A stretch of 64,000 bases of DNA, taken from positions 1 through 64,000 of the forward strand of contig JACCGJ010020012.1 in the NCBI GenBank assembly GCA_013407085.1, written 5' to 3'. Numbering within the stretch: position 1 is the first letter of the stretch; each line of letters begins with the position of its first letter. Made by a program: the position numbers and the translations under genes. Below are positions 35,320-47,100 of the stretch, in pieces. Under the pieces are notes generated by a model. The model did no database searches. It was not told the DNA's origin and worked only from the letters and a program-made list of their open reading frames with translations. The DNA is from Atriophallophorus winterbourni (lineage: Eukaryota; Platyhelminthes; Trematoda; Plagiorchiida; Microphallidae).

Positions 35320-36245
35320 GTGAAGTGTTTTCAAAATCTCCCTGTTGATTTCAAACTCATAATATTTAACGCTAGTGAGCAAGATCAAATTCCTTGGTCA
35401 AAACAATTTATCGCCTTCCAGCATCACAGTGGGGTTGAATCAGTAGATTATTTCACATCCCTCGGTTCAACAATTGCGGATAACTTCTCGCTAGATACGG
35501 AGATTGATAAGCGGATTGGCAGAGCAGCTGTTATTTTTTCCCGATTGAACTCTCGTGTTTGGGGTAACCGCAAGCTGACTGTGAAGACAGAGATGATGTT
35601 GTACAGCAGCTTTACTGTACGGCTGTGAAACCTGGACCACCCACGCAAGACACGAACGGAAGCTGAATGCTTTCCATCTACGTAGCAACCGTCGTATCTT
35701 GAACATATCGTGGATGGACAGAGTGACTAATGCTGAAGTGCTTTCAAAAGGTGGTCTACAGAGCATGTTCACCCAATTGCCACAGCGCCGCCTGCGGTGG
35801 CTTGGTCATGTCTATAGAATGGAAAATGGTCGTATTCCGAAAGATCTACTCTACGGTGAGTTGCAATTAGGAAGTCGACCATTGGGCAGACCGCACTTGC
35901 GGTACAAAGATGTTTGCAAAAGAAATATGGGAGCTCTTGACATTGACCCCGCAAGCTGGGAAGAACTTGCAATTGACCGCTCACTTTGGAGGCATTGTGT
36001 AAAGCGTCGACTGCAAGCCGGGGAGGAGCAAATACAGCTCTTGGCTGCTGAACGCAGATCACGCGGCCGGCGTGCAACTGATGCAATACAACAGAGTTCT
36101 CACTATTGTTGCCAGCGCTGCAGGAGAGATTGTTCCTCCCGAATCAGACTGTTTAGGTACTCAAGAATCTGTAGAAGATAAAAATTCATGCGATTGTGAT
36201 GTACATCCATGGTTGACATCGACCGAAGGAGGCCAACACAGTGGT
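35320..36245 (+). mobile_element. Family D non-LTR RT C-terminus with 3' end
   Basis: The best preserved 3' part of family D. It reads VDYFTSLGSTIADNFSLDTE, then IGRAAVIFSRLNSRVWGNRK, a frameshift near 35625, RRLRWLGHVYRMENGRIPKD, LLYGELQLGSRPLGRPHLRY, KDVCKRNMGALDIDPASWEE and LAIDRSLWRHCVKRRLQAGE. After a further frame change comes a conserved tail (VPPESDC; CDCDVHPWLTSTEGGQ), ending at GGCCAAC. The 160-codon frame at 35699-36181 is part of this element, not a host gene. Confidence 0.85.
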
Positions 36246-39200
36246 CTAAATTCCTTATGCTGCGCTTCATAGAAAACAGAGAATCAAAACATTTTGTTTT
36301 AACTTAGTTTTGGAAGATATTCGATTTTGTATTTAGAATGATAAGGTGAAACTAGACATAAGTTTAAGGAGCATATTTCAATACTCGATTAATTCATTTG
36401 CAAGATGCAGAATCATGTTATATAAATGTTGTCAATTCAATATAGGCCATGTGAAAGCAAAATAAAACTTTCAAGATATTAGGATTCATGAAATATGTGA
36501 ACATATATTTTTCAGGATTGACAAAGATGTGTTGTTTATTGATTTCTCTGTAAAAGGACAACAAAATTATGTCAATCAATAGGTCAAACAATGTTTTTAT
36601 TCCCTTTAAAATTAGTGTTACTTCAGCATAGCATGGAAAGCGTGTATAATTTCTGAAAAGCATTGAAAGTTAGCAGAAATAAATAAATTACAGAAACGAT
36701 CATTACTAAAAAGCTCGTTAACAAACGTGATGTAGGAAAAAGTTAGAGTAATGAAAGAATAAATTCGAGGAAGCAAAGGATCACATGGAAAATTTTGAAA
36801 CTCTAGTCCTGGATCTTCTGAACAAGATAAAAGACTTTGGGTTTATTATTGTTATTCATTTTAGTGTAATTCACTTCATACGGACATTAAATGGTTAATA
36901 TATTGAACGAGCATCGAAAATATATATGTTTAAATGCTTTTTGGAAGCGCTTACCACTGCATATTTAACTTTGAATTATTCTAGTATAACTTTGTTCATA
37001 TGACAAGATAGTTTAAACTGTTTTATTCTAAATCATATTAAGGGTATATAATTCTCATAGCAGGGGTTCTACACGAGGAAAAATTACAGAGAATTCTCAG
37101 CCCACAGGCAGACCAAGTAAAGCATGCCATTATCCATTTTTCCGTTATGAAAACTAGGGCTTCTCCAATAATGATATGTCTGGCATCATTGCTTTTATAG
37201 GCAAGGCAATAATGCAGTTATAGTGCGTTTAGATTACGCATATCGAAATATTTGCAATCGTTGAACGTTGACATTCTTTAAATTTTTCTGGAGGAGCAGT
37301 ACTTCATTAACCAGAGGTTGTTTGTAATCATGTGTCGAACATTGGAGCGCCGTGCTCTTAATTTGCCATTGAGCTTTCAATGCGCAAACGCAATGAGAAA
37401 ACAAATATGTTTTTAATAATAATAATAATACGGTTACTTAAACATTGTTAGGAGTCAATGAAATGGTCTATAATGCAATGATCAATTGAAATATTTAGAA
37501 TGTATAATTTCTTCGAGTTTTGTGACTATTTGAATATGAAGCAGTTTTGCATATTTAATGGTTTCGGAATAATTTTTTAAATTTACAGTCTTTTGTACGT
37601 TTGTATCACGCAACTATCACAGTGAAATATTAGTGTACCATGTCAAAAAATGTGAGAGCACAGTGATCTTACTCTGATGTTTAATCTCTGATTTCTATAT
37701 CATTATTAGTCAGGGTAATGTGACAGTACCTTAACTCAAATGCAATTATTTATTGTGCGATCATTTACCTAGGTAAAGGCTTGTGATTTTGTAATTATCA
37801 ATATCAAATTCATCATGCATAGTACTGTGGAGTGATTTTGGGTGATCAACCACCCGAAATAGTTCGTGGGTTCCAAGCCAGAATAATGCTTCGATTTTAG
37901 AAACTCACCCAAAATGTGTTAATTTTTTCATTGGATATTACTCAATTCAATACAACATTGGGTTAGTTGTATGCCATCCATACAAACAGTTTTGAATCAC
38001 CTAGCATAACTGTCTTTGAAAAGTAAAATGTGTTTTTCTAGAAATCAATTTTATTTAAACACAAAAATCATTTTTGGTCTGAATTCTAGATTCCTTAAGA
38101 CATGAGTTTATAATTATGAAGTTGATGGAATTATTTTTAATTAATGTATTTTTTTCTCAAAATGAAATCAAAAGGTTGAATTTGAAGTTTGTTCGCCATT
38201 CAGATTTATCACTTGCTTTATGTTTATTCAAACGTATGCAAAGAGTGACAGGAAACTTAATTCATGATTGTTCAAAACAAATTAAAACGCGTTCAAATGC
38301 AAATGCCAGTCCAGTTGTGGATAAGTAATCTTAAGTGCCTCTCAATTCATCTCACGTTTTACGGTGCTTTTTAGTAGAAACCGTATGACATTCACTGAGA
38401 TTCGAATTTCAATCTCGATGCAATTATAGCGTTTTTCTAGCATATGATACTAAGATCAACCAATCGCAAATTTGGGTAAATTCCGATGTGTGTGTGTCAG
38501 TTTGCTTCTATTCTATGCATCCATGAAACTGTATATCTTTCAACACTCCTTATTGTTAGGAAAATTAACGTATTCTTTATGACGAACGGTTGAAATCCTT
38601 ATGGGACAATCCAGATTGATTATCTAATATTTTGTGCTGACCATTTAAAACTTCTCATGCGAATTTATTGTCCTTCTTAGTCGAAGTTGAGTGATTAATG
38701 TGCATGAATCACCAGTTTTAAATGATATGAGATAAAATTTATTTTTTTAAATTTACATCAAATTTTGGCTGCAAACGTGATTCCCTTGATAACAGCAAGA
38801 TAAGGTTATAAATTGGTGTAAACAGCACCGATTTCCCTAGTACCTCGAAGTAGATCCACTAATTTTCGACAATTCAAACAATATATAATACAGAGAAAAT
38901 ATCTGCTAAACTTTTTAAAAGATGAGCGGTTCTGTGATTCTTCTTAAAGCGTCTTCCACTAAGAACTATGAATTCATAAAAAATTCCAAATTCAAATGAT
39001 ATCATTAACAGCTATATAGCGCATGGTTTGACACATAGTCATCGACCTATGAAGTTAGAACCGTAACAGAAGCTGGTCATGATATTTTCTCTGTTGACGC
39101 GTTTCGCATAAAGGAGATTCCAATCTCTAAGTAATTGCAGACTTTCCCTAATATTGAAATGGCAAATCTCTCCGTTTATTTCAATTTCGAATGAACCATT

Positions 39201-39904
39201 CAGGCTACAATAAATGAGTAAGAGCGTGTGAATGATTTAAAAGTTTAACTTGAGCCGCACTGTAAGATCTCAGTGTTAGAGTATAAATTTTCGCCTTTGG
39301 AATTGCAAATTCTTTTAACATGCGACAAAATTACCTGCGCGATTAATATTTACATTGAAATTCAGCGGTAAGATTTCTATCATCGGTCTCCTGAATATTC
39401 CATTAAACTTTTACAAGATAATACATGCTGGACTAAAACTGTGTCGTTTTAAGTTACACAGCAAACACACACTTAGATAATTTTTGTACTAGTCCATACG
39501 AGATATTGCATGTTAAGTTAGTTAGTCTATTGCTTGAATTCTCCAACCGAAACAAGGATCTGACGATAATCAAAATCTCAGCATTTGTTGAAGCTGCATT
39601 TATTGCGTTATTTTATCACATTGCGTTGTAACACCATACCGAAAACCTATCATAGTGATTCTAGGGAAAAAACTCAAAATTACGTTCACATTTACGTCAA
39701 AGCATCACCGTTTATGAGAAAGTCCAGTGCTATTTGCGGTTTCTTTAGAGCAGAGGTAATGTTTTTTATTCAAAGAAGGCAGTTTGCAATTCAATCCTAC
39801 ACCCTGAAACATGCAATACGAATTCCGAATATGAAATTGGCAAATGAGCCGTGCATAAAGATTACGAAAAACGTTGGTTTGAAACGTTCCTGTTAAAAAC
39901 TCAT
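36246..39904. other. Long gene-poor stretch
   Basis: About 3.7 kb of AT-rich sequence upstream of SPATA17. It includes a small AAT run near 37421-37430 and isolated open frames (36418-36663 minus, 38116-38328 plus) without domains. GACGCGTTTCG at about 39098 resembles a motif at 48.23 kb. Confidence 0.5.
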
Positions 39905-40555
39905 TTGTCTCCACATAATTTCCTGAGTCGAACCTATGTAGTCCTGCTTAGGCATCGGGCTGTACACCGATATAACTTGCTCGGTTCTCTGAGACTATCC
40001 GATTCGGAATTGATTGTTTCGTTGAGATTTTCTACCTTTTTGCTAGGTATTTACCCAGTCCCGTTAAACCTCTTATGTCTGGGGCAACCGCAATTTGACC
40101 GTGATATTAAAGATGATGGCAAACGTTTTTGCGTGCTGAATGCTTTATTTTACTGCGTTGAAACCTACATATTTCCGCAAAACACAGAACACTAAATGCT
40201 TTGTATTTAAGCTGCACACGTCGAAATTTTACATATAGTGACTGAACAAAGTAACAATGTTGAAAGAATTATTCAAGTTGACCTGTTGAGCGTGTTTAAC
40301 CTTCTACGCCAGCACCTCTTCTAAGCTCGCGATGGGTATATATTGCTCTTGTCTGATAAACCTAGATCACGCCATGAGAGTGCAACTACTGCTGAACGGC
40401 CGATTACTGTCTATCGCTCTCAGCGCTGTGGGAGAGAAAGTGTTTCCCGAATCCAACTGTTCATTCTTTTAAAAATGTTTGGAGCGTAGAACAATCGTGC
40501 TCTTATTATGTACATCAGTGATCGACGCCAGACAAATTAGAGACAACAATATATC
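39905..40555 (+). mobile_element. Family D non-LTR 3' fragment, internally deleted
   Basis: TCTGGGGCAACCGCAATTTG, GACCGTGATATTAAAGATG and AACACAGAACACTAAATGCT align with 35560-35670. The middle is missing, and the end (40360-40555) carries CACGCCATGAGAGTGCAAC, GTGTTTCCCGAATCC and GTACATCAGTGATCGACGCC of the family 3' region. The 114-codon open frame at 39851-40195 is a by-product. Confidence 0.65.
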
Positions 40556-41046
40556 CAAGTCGTTTTATGTCTCCCTATTTTTCTGTTACCTCCCTCGTAC
40601 AATCCCAATACATATCATGTAATGTTGGCAACTGGTTATCGGTCCTGATTATCGGATGTTCGCTAAACAAACGAGAATTGAGTCTGTAGATCCGATGCTG
40701 AATTTTATTTGTACGATAAATTCCAGAGTTAGGTAGTCCGATTTACTGTATGATTTTATTTAACATTTATTTTTTTCTTGTGATAATAATACTTGATGAA
40801 TTACCACTAAAAATACATTGTTAAGTCAATAATTCTTTTAGACAGACCTCGAAATATATGAAAAGCATTTGTAGCTGCATTCCTATAGTATCACAGGGTA
40901 ACATAATTAGATGAAATTCAAAAGTGGTTGTAATTTTTGAGTGATAATTATTATCTCATGAGTAATCAAACGCTATAAATCAAATGTTCTCACTTGTTTA
41001 ATGATTTATCCACAGAATGATGCGGTCGTAATATAAACATCTAAAA
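40556..41046. promoter_or_regulatory. SPATA17 5' flank
   Basis: AT-rich sequence between the family D fragment and the first SPATA17 ATG. The promoter or 5' UTR must lie here or upstream, but no specific element (TATA box, initiator) can be argued for. Confidence 0.25.
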
Positions 41047-41114
41047 ATGCTAGACAAAGGGTTTTTAAAACAAGTTTCACATTACTTCTGCCGAGAATTA
41101 CTGGAAGCATACAA
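41047..41114 (+). CDS. SPATA17: SPATA17 exon 1
   Basis: ATG at 41047, reading MLDKGFLKQVSHYFCRELLE. HYF..ELL.AY matches the region before the first IQ motif in SPATA17. Donor GTAAGT after two bases of an Asn codon; the intron is 37 nt. An earlier non-coding exon is possible. Confidence 0.82.
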
Positions 41115-44100
41115 GTAAGTGCCTTCGATATTCAATATTTGTGTGTTGCAGTGCCGCTAATCAATCGCGGTTGGAGGAATATTCCGCTGCTGTAAAAATC
41201 CAATCTTGGTATCGGGGGACACGTTTGCGCCGCTATTTGAAGTAAGCGATTTATCGCGTTCGGTTATCGGGGCCGATAGGACTCTCCACCAGCAAGCCGT
41301 AATCATACAAAAATGCTGGAGAGGTTTTTGTGGACGCCGGATCTATCGACGCCTGCTTGCTATTACGGTCGCTAACACGCACAGCACGCAATATGATGCC
41401 GCGGCCCGTAAGGTAATACCACATTCTAACCAGAAACGCGTGTTTACTTGAAGATTCAAAGTGTCTGGAGAGGATACCGCAGCCGGAAGTTCATATTCAA
41501 TTTTTACGCGAGAAAGGCCTATCAATTCGTCGTGAAACAAATAGGTCTATATGTCAAGTGAGCATTTACCATTCGCCGATCTCATATGCTTCATAGTCAC
41601 CAACTGGATCGCCTCGTGGAAGAACAACGCATGCAGGAGCATCTGGATTTGGAACACTCGAAACAGCTGAATTTGCACGATTGGGCATTAAGGCATCATT
41701 ATATGTTGTCCACTACAGTGAGAACCGGTATATATCATTCCAAACCGTCGAAAACGTATGTCTCTAATGTCTGTATTCAGTTTACCGTTTGATTTTCATT
41801 CAAGTAAATTGACAAATTATTGTATATTAATATAAAACGTGCGTACTTGGTGTTATTATTTCGACACACAGCGTGCAGAGGATACTAATGCACGCGTTAC
41901 TGTCTATATCAGTGAACGTTTTAGAAGTGAATGTTACAATCGAATCCGAATTTACAGGCACGTGAGAAGTTGTGGAATATGAGATTATCGTTTAATGATG
42001 AAGCACATTCACAATCATTATTGTGAAAACATACTGCGTTTTAAAATATTACATATGCATAAAAATACCTTCATGGTAGCTTGAAAACATTGAGCTGCAC
42101 AATGTGTTTACATTTTGAGACACGATAACCTTTGAAATAACGCAACATTATCAGATCATTTTGCTCCAAATTGCTAATTGAAACAATCATTGTGCAAATT
42201 CGCCAAGCCCATATGACTGAGAATACTTCCTTTATATCCTTTTATATCCTGAATAGTTTGTAAGCATACATTTTGCTGGCTCGATTCATTGAGGATTTTA
42301 AATGCGAACGACATACTGGTGAATAGTTTATTGTGATAAAAACAACTTGAATAGCACAATGATATGATTTTTCGCAAATCGCACACATTATGGTTCAGCG
42401 CCGACTGTTTTCAACATAGATACTTGTATCAAACATGGACCGGTTTGAGATCAACGATGATATTAGGAATGAGCTATCATGGAATTAACCCTTAACTGCC
42501 TGAATTATTTTACAAGCGTCACCTCACGTCCGAAGTTTGTTGACAACTGGCGCGCCGCATGGCTCAGCCGTCTCAAACGCGTATCAAACGAGAGCAGAAC
42601 GTGTGCCGAATCCGATACTCCCGGCATACGGAATTGATTTGTCTAGTTTATCCTATCATAAACCTTTAAATTTGGTGTACCGAATTTGACCCATTCGACC
42701 GTTAAGGGTTAAACACTGAAGAATAGTGCATGTCAGAATCAAGTCAGTTTTTCTGCCCGATGGCATGTCTGCTACCACTGAAAGCAATTTTTACTGTAAA
42801 TGAAAAGAATGTGCAATTATACTAGAATACATTTTTCCTGTCTGAAGTTTAAAATTGGTAATTGTTTTTGAAAACAAACAAACAATAATGTTTCAGCCAC
42901 TCCGTTTTCAAACTAAAATAATGAAATGTAAAAAGACGAGTTTAGTTCACTTAGTTGTTTAATGATGAATTCGAATTATTCTAATCGAGACGAACAGATC
43001 CAAATGTTTTTAAATTCACTACCAATTTCGGTTGATTATTATCTCTAAAAGTTTTTCGATTAGTGCTTTCGTATCGGTACACTTTTGATACGTGAAACCT
43101 GAAGACACATTCTTGGGGGAAAACTTGACCGTAATTCACATTTTTGCCGTTATAGTGTATCACCAATTATGGTGAAATTATCCCGTTATTGAGATGTGAA
43201 TCCACGGACGACAGGCCCAAAAAGGTCAACATTAATGAAAAGAAATTTGTGCATTCGGTTAGATCAGATTTTGGGTAACGTTTCACATTTGACACAGAAT
43301 ATTCATCAGACCAAGGGTGATGGTCAATTCAATTCAATTCAATTCAATTCAATTCAATGGTCTAAAAGGCATATAGCTTTACAAAAACCACAGAATAATA
43401 TGGGAATTACGAATAACATAAGTAATAAAAACGGAATTTGTTTGCTTACTGTGCAGTCCGGAAGGTAAAAGGTAAACGTCCATAGGGTAGAAATCTTTTT
43501 CGGACGGTTGAATGCCACATATAAATCCATGGGGTCAAGATGTATAGTTTACTTCGATGCATGGGGGTGGCAGTGAGGATAAGCTCCCACTGTCTATAAA
43601 ATGCTCCCCAGTGGCGCGCGTCTCAAATAGCCTCTGATAACCAAGTCCAACTTCTGGCCTGCACGAGTGGCTCCCAGAGCCCGCGGAACTGCTTCTACCA
43701 ACAGGAAAATGGGCGAGGGCGAGTGACTGGCGCCTTTAATCCAGTTTGCTTTGGGCAAATGGAGTATTTCAACCAACACATCTGTGTTGGCCTTACCTTT
43801 AAGCCATCTATAGTAAAGGTTGAGTGAGTTAAGTCACGTAGACCTGACCAGGATCAGCTACCGATTCGTATTCTCTTCTTAAATTGATACAAGTGAACAC
43901 AGTCTAGGTCTTTAAACGCTGTTTCCAATATTTTTAAATGTGCATAACAAATGAGGTAGAGGTTAAAGCAATGTTCTGAAAAAACGAAAATCCGATCAAC
44001 TATCGAGTGTAAGGTGAATATAAGATTAGTACTTTCGCATCAATGCTGAGCCCCAGACTGTGGAGATCTCTGCCCCATTCACCTTACTGACCGCCTCGGC

Positions 44101-47100
44101 ACTAGCCATACGGCTTAATACCTCGTCTAAATGGACTCTGTGACCAGTATCTAATACATGTTCTGCCTTGGTGTAATCACGATTAAGGAATTGATATTCC
44201 CAATTTATTCATTACTTCCCAATTAATTTTCATATAGGAAATAATATTTATCGACATCAAATCAAAATCTCATACATATCTGATCCTTTTATAAATCGAA
44301 TTGGAAAAATTAACAACGTAATCAAACGTACTTAAACCACGAGTGTGTAATTTTTTGAATTGTTGTATATTTCAAAATTTGAGATGGCTGATGAGACTAC
44401 TAATTATTTAATCATTTTCAATCAGGGATAAATCAGATGCTCTTCTGAAATCCGTGGAAAGTCAGCTAATTCGGTTTCCACGCAAGGCGGTCAAAGCGAC
44501 TGGTGTCGATGCGTTTCAATGGAATGTTACCCGATGCAAACCGATCAAACACCAGCTGCCTGCGATCTCTGAAAAGCCACAGGGACCGTTTCGAGAAGTT
44601 GAAGAGGTTATTTCATGGAAAAAGAAGCCGGTTCCCTTGAGTTTAAGAGCAGCAACCGATTACTATTGTAGAGAGAAAGCGTCGCGTGAGGAAACAGCTA
44701 AAGAATGGACGCAAAGATTATTCGATATGCCGTGAGTTGTAAAAACCGTGTCTCACAAATTCACCTTAACAAAGCAAACACTCTCTGAGGCATGCGCATC
44801 GTCATTATCTAATTGAGAATTGACAGCAACACTAAACTGGTCGCAGGGTGCTGGAAGAACAGCTTGTAGATAGAAATATTTCGTTCGAAGTTATGTGCTT
44901 CCTGGCATATGCGTAAGCATTGTGTCCTCATGCGATATAGTATAACAAATCACAGATTTTTTCGTTTAAATTTCTCCACTGAAAAATCATACTAATCGTA
45001 CCAGCCTCATCTGATAGGACTTAACATTGCGAAACTAGTTATGATGTAAATCTGTGTTCGGAACGCATTTAAATCTATTTGTAACCATTTATATCGATTA
45101 GTTTGCAAATCTTTACATTGTCCACTTACGATAGATTTTATGGGTCTTAACGTCCATTATATCGACAGTACTGGCTTCAAGGGCATTCAAAACAACATTA
45201 CCACGTCGCCCCCTTATTTCACACTCGATAATCGATTGTATCCCGATTCATTCCCGAATTCAACCTTCCCAACGCTATTTAGGTTCATCCACGAATCCCG
45301 TAACACACGAGAACTCCAATCAAACAACTGTGTTTATTGCTTACACGACAAAGAACAAAACATTTCACATCCTTGAATAAAAAAGCTCATTTGCTTGCAA
45401 CTCCATCACACACACACACCCCACGACCGGTTTCGTGCTGTTTGCACTCATCAGGTATGGACAGTATGATCAGGATCCGCATGAGCTTGAAACAGTGGAA
45501 GAATGGTAAACAAATTGCGCTTGTATGTCAATGTTTGGTAAGGTTGGTACAACCAACTTGTTCAATTACATGTGGTGTGTGTGATGGAGATGCATGCAAA
45601 TGAGATTTTTCATTCATGGTCATGGGTTCGAACCCAGTCTACATGAGTGTGGGCTCATTTGATTGAACAGGTTGGTCGTACCAACCTTACCCAACAATGG
45701 CATACGAGCGCAACTTGATTACACATCCCGCTTATACAGACAAATCATGTTACCACAACGCAATCCTAAACATGTTTGTACCGATAGCCAATCGATTTCA
45801 TGATTGACCTTGATGAACGGCCTCTCGTTCGTGGAGGACGTTGTCCATTTCCGCATGTTTCTAAAGATGTCGTCGCTTGAACGGTTCTCATGCATTCAGT
45901 TTGAAACCAGAACTTTTAAGATTTAGTGATTTTCGCCACCAGTCATTTCCAGCTCTTGTATTGCATATCATCCGATAACTCGTGACAAACACTCACCGCT
46001 AATGCACTGCATACCGCCACTACATCCCCTTTATGATTTAAGCTCATGTTAATAAGTTATTGCTGACTTTGGTGTAGATTTTATATATTCGTCTTATGTT
46101 GATACAGTCGCGCTGTTCGATTATCAAGTGATTTTCCCTGATTCACTTGAACCCAAACTTTTCATATTCATGTCAATTATCATTTAGTAAGACACGGGGA
46201 TTAAGTCGAAGCAAGACCACTGTTTACTTCCAAAGAAGAAGCGGCAAATCTGAAGCCAGAAGACCTTGATTTCGGCCAGCGATAGCATACCTACTCATGT
46301 GTACTTTACACCAAACTTTACTATGCGTCACAACGTCCGATGGAATCGATCACCATTTGGACTTTTGTGCAGCTGGTGTTTTCAAGCTAATAATATGGAT
46401 AGATATGATTAACTTAAAGTTGGGACATCCGTTGATTATATATAACAATTAGAACGACATAACGAATTTAAACATTATTCTATTCGTTCATAAATAAAAC
46501 TCCTATCACACAACCCCGTATTAGCCATTCCGGTTACTTGAAGGTAAACGGTTTTTATGATTCAGTCACCTAGGATAGTTTTCCACATTTTATTCCACGG
46601 TTAAGTATTTATGAGGCGTCAAAGTTTATTTAGTTAGAAATATTGAATTTGGAGAAAGGAATAGCAATTTATAATATAGATTCTCGTGATTACAATTCAC
46701 AACCCCTCTCACAGAATACAATCGAATAGTTCATGATTGAATACTAACGCGGCAAGTCAGCTCGGCGTGATGTCTGCCATAAACCACGTTGATGGTGGTG
46801 CATACTCTGTGATCTGCTTCCTTCAGTTACTGCTTGTGGAAAAAAGACTCTTGAAAGATAAACATCAAAGACAATTTCGATTATCCTGAAGGGGTGTGCT
46901 TCGAGCCAACAAGGTTATTTCTTCATAAATCATGGATTTCAATGTGCCTTATTCCATGAAACTAGGAAAGATTGTTCGTAGTTTCGAGCTTTATGAATTT
47001 GAATTTGTTTACAATCGCCTCCGCTGTCCTCAAGAGGTTCCAGTCTCCGAGACATGTTTTTGGGGCACCGTACTTGGGCTACCGAGGGAAACCAGATTCC

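Noticed and set aside
35699..36181. 160-codon open frame that could be called a gene
   Set aside because: It is the C-terminus and 3' region of family D (RRLRWLGHVYRM, GRP.LRYKDVCKR) and has decayed copies at 8.0, 21 and 40 kb.
38116..38328. 70-codon plus-strand frame
   Set aside because: No domain, no splice signals that connect it to another exon, and AT-rich composition like its surroundings.
39851..40195. 114-codon plus-strand frame
   Set aside because: Bases align with the family D RT region at 35.56-35.67 kb in another frame; the frame is accidental.
45600..45660. tRNA gene suggested by GGGTTCGAACCC
   Set aside because: No acceptor, D or anticodon arms can be folded around it, and it lies in the spacer of an inverted repeat.
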